A model generated the notes under the pieces. That model saw only the letters and a list, made by a program, of their open reading frames with translations. It was not told the origin of the DNA and made no database searches. The position numbers and the translations under genes are program-made. This document shows, piece after piece, positions 5,403-11,614 of a stretch of 11,614 bases of DNA (positions within the stretch are counted from its first letter, which is position 1; each line of letters starts with the position of its first letter). This stretch comes from Bacteroidota bacterium. Lineage in GTDB: Bacteria; Bacteroidota; Bacteroidia; B-17B0; Aurantibacillaceae. The stretch lies in contig JANYGR010000420.1 of assembly GCA_025359355.1 (NCBI GenBank), positions 1 to 11,614 of the forward strand. The letters run 5' to 3'.

Positions 5403-6182
5403 TTACTGAATAATAGCAGATGCTATAACTGGAGATAAACTAATAGCCGTATAAATAGTTTTATTATTTGTTAAATCAGCGTATGAGGAAGCATTTAAAT
5501 TTCCTCCTACCAAATATGAAGCAACTGCTATTGTATTTCCAGAAACATAATTAGCATCGTAAAAATCTAAGGTTGGTATTGTTTTTGAAAATGTAGTCGC
5601 ATTTGCGGCAACGTTAACCGAATACGAAATAGAATAATCGCTGGTAAGTGAAGATGATGTATTTGAGTTTGGATTACCAAAAAACAAAAGTATAGTTTGT
5701 TGATAAGGCACAGCTGTTATTGTTCCTGTAGTAACAATATAGTTGACACCAGCTGTAGTGGTGGCTACTGTATTTAATGCTACAACATTTGCATTTGGTA
5801 TTTTAGAAATTAAGGCGTTTTTATAGGTATCACCACCACCTGCAAATTGAATGCTTTGCATTTTAGTAGACCCGAAACCAGTATGCTTAACTGTTACGTT
5901 ATAAGATCCAGTAGTAATATTATTAAAAGTATAAGCACCAGCGGCATCAGTAGTTGCCATTAAAGTAGTTCCATCAATTGTTAATGTATCACCTGATAAT
6001 CCTGATAATATTTTTGCGCCATTTAAATCATAATGACTTACAAATCCTTTTAAATTTCCCGATAATACTGGCCCTTGAGCGCCTTGTGGTCCTTGAGTGC
6101 CATCGGCTCCTGTTTGTTTTTTACAAGATGTAGCGCCTAACACTACTAGTGATAGCGCAATGATGATTTTTTTTGTTTTCAT
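5403..6182 (-). CDS. Lipoprotein with short collagen-like stretch and carboxypeptidase-regulatory-like domain
   Basis: A 259-residue lipoprotein: signal MKTKKIIIALSLVVLGATSC with lipobox LGATSC, lipidated Cys20. Residues 25-39 are five Gly-X-Y triplets (GAD GTQ GPQ GAQ GPV), a short collagen-like spacer seen in a number of Bacteroidota lipoproteins. Residues about 43-130 resemble a carboxypeptidase-regulatory-like (peptidase-associated) beta domain, with the tell-tale TTDAAGAYTFNNITTGSYNVTVKHTGF. The C-terminal half (about 131-259) is Thr/Ser/Val-rich and beta-patterned, and I do not recognise it. No catalytic residues are apparent; a structural or ligand-binding role at the cell envelope is the most one can say. 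It starts 76 bp after the pump gene on the same strand, separated by a hairpin, and no TAnnTTTG box is visible in that gap, so co-transcription with the pump is possible. Confidence 0.85.
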   Translation of the reverse strand: MKTKKIIIALSLVVLGATSCKKQTGADGTQGPQGAQGPVLSGNLKGFVSHYDLNGAKILSGLSGDTLTIDGTTLMATTDAAGAYTFNNITTGSYNVTVKHTGFGSTKMQSIQFAGGGDTYKNALISKIPNANVVALNTVATTTAGVNYIVTTGTITAVPYQQTILLFFGNPNSNTSSSLTSDYSISYSVNVAANATTFSKTIPTLDFYDANYVSGNTIAVASYLVGGNLNASSYADLTNNKTIYTAISLSPVIASAIIQ

Positions 6183-6206
6183 AAGGTTGTTTTTTAAGAA
6201 TTATTT

Positions 6207-6230
6207 ATTTATCGTCATTTGACGATAAAT
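6207..6230 (-). terminator. Hairpin after the RND pump gene
   Basis: ATTTATCGTC (6207-6216) pairs perfectly with GACGATAAAT (6221-6230) around a 4-nt loop. In the direction of the pump gene it is followed by AAATAATTC, without a long T run. It lies 28 bp past the pump's stop codon. It may be a weak terminator or a processing point between the pump and the lipoprotein message. Confidence 0.5.
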
Positions 6231-6258
6231 TATGCCTAAAGTTTAACGAAGTTATTTA

Positions 6259-9200
6259 TTATATCTTCTTTCTGTAAAACACATAAAATATAATAGGGAA
6301 AATTAGCAGCGTTAAAATAGTTGCCGTTAACAAACCTCCAATAATTACGATAGCTAATGGTTTACTTGTTTCACTTCCTATACCTGTGCTTAAAGCCGCG
6401 GGTAATAATCCAATCATTGCCATTAAAGCCGTCATAACTACAGGACGAATACGAGACAATACTCCTTCGGATAAGGCTTTATTTAAAGGTATTTTTTCTT
6501 TTAAATTTTGCTTAAAGACCGTTATTAAAATAACTCCGTTTTGTATACAAATACCAAATAAGGCAATAAAGCCAATACCTGCCGATATAGAGAAATTAGT
6601 ATGAGTAGCCATCAAAGCCCATATACCACCTATAATTGCAAATGGTACATTTACTAAAACTAATAATGAATCTCTGGAGTTTCCAAATAATACATATAAA
6701 ATTAAAAATATTAATACTAAACTTATAGGTACAACTACACCTAGTCGCTTACTTGCGCGTTGTTGGTTTTCGAAATCACCATTCCACGTCATACTGCATC
6801 CTTTGCGGAGTTTAACCACTTTGTTCACATTAGCCTGAGCTTCTGTAATGGTGCTTCCCATATCTCTTCCTCTAACAGAAAATTTAATGGCAATAAATCG
6901 TTTATTATCATCTCTAAATAATAATAATGGACCTGTTGTAGTATATATTTTAGCAATTTCTTTTAAAGGTATTTTAGCTCCGCTAAGGCTAGGAACTTTG
7001 ATATTTCCTATTTCTTGCTCAGAGGCTCTGTATTGTTTATCAAAACGAATACGAACACCAAATTTACGATTACCATCATAGAATTGTGTAACTGCTTTTC
7101 CTCCAATTGCCATTTCAATTACCGAATTACAATCAGCTGTATTAACACCAAAAGCGGCCATTCGCTTACGATTCAATTCAATTCTTAATTCTGGCTGACC
7201 TAAATTTTTAATAACTCCTAAATCTTCAATTCCTTTTACTTTGGATAAAACTGTATTAACCTTTAGCGCTTCTCCTTCTATATATGATAAATCGTCGCCA
7301 AAAATTTTCACTGCCAAACTACCTTTTACACCACTAACAGCCTCTTCTACATTATCCATAATAGGTTGAGAGAAATTGAAATTGATTCCAGGATATTTTT
7401 TTAAATCATTTTGCATACACGCAATTAATTCCGGTTTACTTCTTCCGGTTTTCCATTCTTCTTTTGGATATAGATCTACAAAAAATTCGACATTATAAAA
7501 ACCAGTAGGATCTGTCCCATCATTAGGGCGGCCAGTTTGACTCATTACTTGTTTTACTTCCGAGTATTTAGAAAACACTTTTCTCATACTAGTACTCTGA
7601 ACAACGGCTTCGTTTAATGAAATACTTAGCGGTAAATTGGCACGAACATAAATAGAACCTTCATTTAATTGAGGCAAAAATTCGTTACCTAAAAAATTAA
7701 ATGATAAGAAGCCTACAGCTACAACCATCGAAGCAATTATTAAACTTACTTTGCGTTTCAAAAAACAAAAATTGTAAACACGCATTATTCCATTTTGAAT
7801 AGCTTCAACTAAAACATTATGTTTTTCTTTTACATTTTTACTTAATAATAAACTAACTAATACAGGAACAAGTGTTAATGTATATAACAAAGCTCCTAAT
7901 AGTGCGAAACCTAAGGTAAATGCAAGTGGTGAAAACATTTTACCTTCCACCTTTTGGAATGAAAAAATTGGTAATAAACAGGTTAAAATAATTAATTTTG
8001 AGAAGAAGATTGCTTTCCCTAATTCTATACCTGTATGTTTAATTAACCCTAATTTACTGCGTTTATTAAAAACTTCCATTCCCCACTCATGTGAACGTTT
8101 GTCTAATAATACAAAGAGCCCCTCAACCATGACGACGGCGCCATCGATGATAATACCAAAATCAATCGCTCCCATTGATAATAAATTGGCATTCATTCCC
8201 ATAAAACGTAAACACATAAAGGCAAATAATAATGCCAAAGGAATAATGATGGATACAATAACTGTAGTTCGCCAATTGGCCATAAAAATAAGGACAATGG
8301 TTGTTACCAATAAAATTCCTTCGATTAGATTATGACTTACTGTTTTTGTACAAAAATTAATAAGCGTTTGCCTGTTATAGAAAGGTAAAATTTTAACGTC
8401 ATTAGGTAAAATTTTATCGTTGAGTTCAACTATTTTTTTATTAACAGCGTCAATCACTGCATCTGGATTTTCTCCTTTACGCATTACTACAATACCTTCA
8501 ACCACGTTGTTAGAAGTATCTCTTCCAACTTGGCCTAAGCGAGGAAGCGCACTTTCGAAAACAGTAGCAATATTTTTTACATAAATAGGTGTATTATTTT
8601 TATAATCAATAATTACATTATTAATATCTTCAATAGAAGATAACACACCCAATCCTCTAACTACATACGCTTGATTGTTTTTTTCGATCACATCACCACC
8701 AACATTAATATTACTTTTATTTACAGCATCATAAATATCTAAAGGCGTTAAATCATATTCATCTAATGCATTTTTATTCAAACTTAGTTCATACGATTTT
8801 ACCTCTCCACCAAAACTTACTACATCTGCAACTCCTTGAACCGCCTTTAAATTGCGTTCTATTGTCCAATCTTGTATTGTTTTTAAATCGCGCGGACTTC
8901 TGTTATTACTTTGAATTGTATATCTAAAAATTTCGCCAGTTGGCCCGTAAGGAGGTTGAATTTCAGGGTCAACTCCCGAAGGTAAATCAGCGCTACCAAT
9001 TAAATTGTTTACTTGTTGTCGAGCATAAGTGTCATCTACATTATCGTCAAAAATAATTTTAACGACGCTTAATCCAAATAAAGTAGTAGAACGGAGCGAT
9101 GTTTTTTTAGCAACAGGATTTAAAGCTATTTCTAATGGAATGGTTACAAACTTTTCTATTTCCTCGGCACTACGCCCGCTCCATTGAGTAATAATTGTGA

Positions 9201-9348
9201 TTTGTGTATTTGTAACATCAGGAAATGCTTCAATGGGCGTGTTTTGAAAACTGATAACGCCAACGATGACTAATAGCATCGTTAAAAATAAGATGAAGCC
9301 TCGTTTCTTAAGAGAATAAGAAATAATAAATGCAATTAATTTTTTCAT
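6259..9348 (-). CDS. CzcA/CusA-family heavy-metal efflux RND pump, inner-membrane subunit
   Basis: A complete 1029-residue HME-RND transporter, the usual length for the family. It drives proton-coupled export of metal ions from periplasm or cytoplasm through a tripartite complex. Layout: TM1 (about 17-35) followed by IEAFPDVTNTQITIITQWSGRSAEEIE; first periplasmic domain (about 36-340); TM2-TM6 (about 341-503); TM7 (533-552); second periplasmic domain (553-865), with VEEAVSGVKGSLAVKIFGDD at 667-686; and five C-terminal helices (868-1025) with RPVVMTALMAMIGLLPAALS and GSETSKPLA. The proton-relay helix reads DFGIIIDGAVVMVE, so Asp396, Asp402 and Glu409 correspond to the essential D402, D408 and E415 of Cupriavidus CzcA. 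This motif is typical of divalent-cation pumps (Zn, Co, Cd, Ni) rather than Cu/Ag pumps; the exact metal is inference. Gly410 replaces the common Asn after the Glu. The gene starts 10 bp after the adaptor gene ends, so it belongs to the same operon. Confidence 0.95.
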   Translation of the reverse strand: MKKLIAFIISYSLKKRGFILFLTMLLVIVGVISFQNTPIEAFPDVTNTQITIITQWSGRSAEEIEKFVTIPLEIALNPVAKKTSLRSTTLFGLSVVKIIFDDNVDDTYARQQVNNLIGSADLPSGVDPEIQPPYGPTGEIFRYTIQSNNRSPRDLKTIQDWTIERNLKAVQGVADVVSFGGEVKSYELSLNKNALDEYDLTPLDIYDAVNKSNINVGGDVIEKNNQAYVVRGLGVLSSIEDINNVIIDYKNNTPIYVKNIATVFESALPRLGQVGRDTSNNVVEGIVVMRKGENPDAVIDAVNKKIVELNDKILPNDVKILPFYNRQTLINFCTKTVSHNLIEGILLVTTIVLIFMANWRTTVIVSIIIPLALLFAFMCLRFMGMNANLLSMGAIDFGIIIDGAVVMVEGLFVLLDKRSHEWGMEVFNKRSKLGLIKHTGIELGKAIFFSKLIILTCLLPIFSFQKVEGKMFSPLAFTLGFALLGALLYTLTLVPVLVSLLLSKNVKEKHNVLVEAIQNGIMRVYNFCFLKRKVSLIIASMVVAVGFLSFNFLGNEFLPQLNEGSIYVRANLPLSISLNEAVVQSTSMRKVFSKYSEVKQVMSQTGRPNDGTDPTGFYNVEFFVDLYPKEEWKTGRSKPELIACMQNDLKKYPGINFNFSQPIMDNVEEAVSGVKGSLAVKIFGDDLSYIEGEALKVNTVLSKVKGIEDLGVIKNLGQPELRIELNRKRMAAFGVNTADCNSVIEMAIGGKAVTQFYDGNRKFGVRIRFDKQYRASEQEIGNIKVPSLSGAKIPLKEIAKIYTTTGPLLLFRDDNKRFIAIKFSVRGRDMGSTITEAQANVNKVVKLRKGCSMTWNGDFENQQRASKRLGVVVPISLVLIFLILYVLFGNSRDSLLVLVNVPFAIIGGIWALMATHTNFSISAGIGFIALFGICIQNGVILITVFKQNLKEKIPLNKALSEGVLSRIRPVVMTALMAMIGLLPAALSTGIGSETSKPLAIVIIGGLLTATILTLLIFPIIFYVFYRKKI

Positions 9349-9358
9349 AAATTTTTAA

Positions 9359-10438
9359 TTAATTGTTTAACGCATTATAAATAAGTAGTGCATCTTTAGT
9401 TACAACTTTATCCAAAGGTTTGGTATCAGCAATAATGTATGCATAATTTTTATTTACACTTTCTACTTCTATTTTTTTAACTAGTGTAGAATCTCCACTT
9501 TTAATTACAATATAATTCATGGAGTTATCAAAAACGATAGCTGTTTTAGGCACAGCTTTCATTGATTTTCCTAACAAATAATTAATACTCATTTGAGCAA
9601 ACATTTCAGGCTTCAAAAGCACATTATTAGCTAATTTCACACGCACTTTCATCGTTTTAGAAATAGGATCTAATACATTTAATATTTTTGAAATTGTTCC
9701 TTTAAATATTTTATCAGGATATGCCAACGTGGAAATGTTTACGCTATCGTTTAATTTTACTTTATTAATATCGGTTTCATAAACATTAGCGTCTGCATAA
9801 ATTTCATTTAAATCAGACACTGTAAATAAACTTTCTGTTTGACTTCCTTGAAATTGACTATTTGGTGAAATGTTTTTTTCAATTACATATCCGTTAATAG
9901 GTGCAAAAATATTAAACTCATCAGGCTTAGTTCCTTGATGATAGATGTCTAATAGCTCTTTACTTTTTTCTAAGTTATTTTTTGCAATCTGTAATTGATT
10001 TTGAGTTAGTATGTATTCTTTTTCGCTCATTAAACCGCTTTTCAATAATGATTTAGCAGCTTCCACATTTTTTTCTTGATTTAATAATTCAGCTTCAGAG
10101 TTTTTGTAATCCTTTTGAGCATCAATTAATTCAGGACTTTTAATCGTAGCTAATAACTGTCCTTTATTAACGTAATCTCCAACTTCAATTGCCACGTTTA
10201 CTACAATACCGCCAGCCAACGGGAAAATACGAGCGCTTCGGTTTTCGTCCATACTAATTTTACCTGTTAAATCAAGTTCGTTAACAACAGGTAATACTAA
10301 TATTTCGGTTAGTTTTGATTGATTGATTAAACTATCTAATGAATTAGATTGATTAGAAGATTGTTCGTTGACATCATGCTTACACGAAGAAACAGTTACA
10401 ATTAAAGTTAATGAGATGAATATGTGATAGAAGTTCAT
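9359..10438 (-). CDS. Periplasmic adaptor lipoprotein of the RND metal pump (CzcB/CusB type)
   Basis: A 359-residue membrane-fusion protein that links the inner-membrane pump to the outer-membrane channel. The N-terminus is a lipoprotein signal with lipobox TVSSC (Cys19). Two half lipoyl domains (about 68-100, including VNVAIEVGDYVNKGQLLATIKSPEL, and 176-208, including FAPINGYVIEKNISPNSQF) surround an alpha-helical hairpin (102-168, coiled coil with SGLMSEKEY at the tip). A beta-barrel domain follows (about 210-290, DANVYETDINKVKLND), then the membrane-proximal domain (291-359). No His-rich or Met-rich metal-binding extension is seen. The gene lies 18 bp after the outer-membrane factor gene and 10 bp before the pump gene. 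Confidence 0.93.
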   Translation of the reverse strand: MNFYHIFISLTLIVTVSSCKHDVNEQSSNQSNSLDSLINQSKLTEILVLPVVNELDLTGKISMDENRSARIFPLAGGIVVNVAIEVGDYVNKGQLLATIKSPELIDAQKDYKNSEAELLNQEKNVEAAKSLLKSGLMSEKEYILTQNQLQIAKNNLEKSKELLDIYHQGTKPDEFNIFAPINGYVIEKNISPNSQFQGSQTESLFTVSDLNEIYADANVYETDINKVKLNDSVNISTLAYPDKIFKGTISKILNVLDPISKTMKVRVKLANNVLLKPEMFAQMSINYLLGKSMKAVPKTAIVFDNSMNYIVIKSGDSTLVKKIEVESVNKNYAYIIADTKPLDKVVTKDALLIYNALNN

Positions 10439-10456
10439 TGTGTTATTGCTATTTTT

Positions 10457-11614
10457 TTATTTAATGATTGGTTTTCCTATTAAGAAATTTAATTGTTCGG
10501 CATTTAATGTTAAGCTAGCTTTAATTGAAAGTAAGCTCAAATAGCCTTGTTTGTAGCTTTCATAATAATTTGTAAAATCAACAAGTGATATAAGTCGTTT
10601 TTGATAATTTTCTAATACTTTATCCATTAATTGTAATAATTGATTTTCGTATTCGGTTGAGTAATTATTAGCTATAGACATGTTATTAATCAAACTATTG
10701 TAGTTCGAGTATATTTGAGCAGAAACTGTTAGTTGTTGGGTTTTAAATTCAGTTTCATTTTGTGAAATTAAAAAATGGGAAGCTTTTATATTTCCTTGAT
10801 TTCTATTAAAGGTTGGTAAATTAATTCCAATGCCTAATCCATAATAATTTCTAATATAATTACCACTTTTATCATAAACAAACTGAACATTAGCGTCTGG
10901 CACAGTTAACGCTTTGTTTAATGAAAGCTGCGCTTTAGCATAATCAATTAAGTAACTTGCTTTTTTTATATCAGGATTATAAACAGTAGCGCTATCCATG
11001 CAGATATTAAGAGATAGTAATTGTTTATTAGGCGTATTAATATTTTTTACTTTTATATTATTAGTAGACGGTAAATTTAAAATAGTATTTAACTCTCCTA
11101 TAAGATCATAATTCATGTTAGTATAATCATTAATTTCTTTATCAATTTCTAATAACAATGATTGTATCCTTACGCCTTCACTTAAAGATATAAATCCTTT
11201 TTTCACTTGTTCATCAATATTATCACTTAATTTATCAATGCTTTGATGTTCTTCTATAAGTAAACGCAGAGCTAATTGATTGTAATAAATTTGAGAAATA
11301 TCGTTATGTAATTGAAAACGCAGTGTTCGAAGTAAATTTTCAAAATCTACTTCAGATAATTTTGAATTAATATCAGCCATTTTTATTTGCTTATTTCGTT
11401 TTCCCGCAAGAAGCAATAATTGATTTACCTGAATAATTGTTTCTGTATTTCCTGTTCTTGTAGGGTCTGTATCATAGTTAGATCTGGTAGCGCTATTTAC
11501 CAAGCTTTGTTCAACATATAATGTAGGATTAGGATATACTTTTGCTTGAATTTTTAATGCTTGAGTGAAACTAATATTATACCTAGCAGCAATTAACGAT
11601 AAGTTATTTTTTAA
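10457..11614 (-). CDS. TolC-family outer-membrane factor of the RND metal pump, 5' end outside the window
   Basis: The frame is open to the window edge: 385 residues are visible, and the signal peptide with roughly the first few dozen residues is missing. Codons before position 11503 continue the family pattern, reading LSLIAARYNISFTQA then KVYPNPTLYVEQ, so no start codon inside the window is correct. The YPNPxLYxE segment, the long amphipathic helices (about residues 75-180 and 270-360 of the visible part) and the final LNFLIGKPI are typical of CzcC/CusC-like outer-membrane factors, which form a trimeric channel through the outer membrane. It is the first visible gene of the three-gene efflux operon, 18 bp before the adaptor gene. 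Confidence 0.92.
   Translation of the reverse strand, partial: LKNNLSLIAARYNISFTQALKIQAKVYPNPTLYVEQSLVNSATRSNYDTDPTRTGNTETIIQVNQLLLLAGKRNKQIKMADINSKLSEVDFENLLRTLRFQLHNDISQIYYNQLALRLLIEEHQSIDKLSDNIDEQVKKGFISLSEGVRIQSLLLEIDKEINDYTNMNYDLIGELNTILNLPSTNNIKVKNINTPNKQLLSLNICMDSATVYNPDIKKASYLIDYAKAQLSLNKALTVPDANVQFVYDKSGNYIRNYYGLGIGINLPTFNRNQGNIKASHFLISQNETEFKTQQLTVSAQIYSNYNSLINNMSIANNYSTEYENQLLQLMDKVLENYQKRLISLVDFTNYYESYKQGYLSLLSIKASLTLNAEQLNFLIGKPIIK

Noticed and set aside
6386..8335. Three plus-strand frames (72-78 codons) opposite the RND pump gene
   Set aside because: All lie antisense within a complete, well-matched pump gene and show no protein features of their own.
11501..11503. TTG at 11503 as start of the outer-membrane factor
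   Set aside because: Codons upstream stay open to the window edge and continue a family-typical sequence, so the true start is outside the window.

Overview
The window looks like chromosomal DNA of a low-GC member of the Bacteroidota. Three things support this: a cell-surface protein with a type IX secretion (T9SS) C-terminal sorting domain, -7 promoter boxes of the Bacteroidota form TAnnTTTG, and genes that mostly lack a Shine-Dalgarno sequence. The sequence does not allow a genus assignment.

Left part (1-3321): a secreted tetratricopeptide-repeat protein (20-2056, +) is followed by about 1.2 kb that holds only one convincing gene, a small two-helix membrane protein (2672-2881, +). The rest of this stretch carries two families of short GC-rich imperfect palindromes in otherwise AT-rich DNA. 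Family A has three copies (2208-2239, 2411-2449, 3257-3295). Family B is an inverted pair (3061-3088 and 3229-3256). The families differ in sequence but share one architecture: a 23-nt core with two 10-nt arms, a TGT loop and one imperfect pair inside the stem. Each family has one pair facing each other about 200 bp apart. This resembles REP/REPIN elements, although no transposase is visible here.

Middle (3322-4200): a toxin-first higBA-type toxin-antitoxin operon on the minus strand, with a -7 box and an 18-bp near-perfect palindrome (candidate HigA operator) upstream. A strong 15-bp hairpin terminator separates it from the next block.

Right part (4201-11614), all minus strand: first comes an operon for a tripartite RND-type heavy-metal efflux pump, in transcription order outer-membrane factor (5' end beyond the window edge), periplasmic adaptor lipoprotein, and CzcA-like inner-membrane pump. 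The residues of the pump's fourth membrane helix fit the divalent-cation class better than the copper/silver class. After a hairpin come a lipoprotein with a short collagen-like stretch and a carboxypeptidase-regulatory-like domain, then a 19-bp perfect inverted repeat, then the T9SS-sorted surface protein. The three pump components together would span both membranes and expel metal ions. The two envelope proteins downstream have no proven link to that function.
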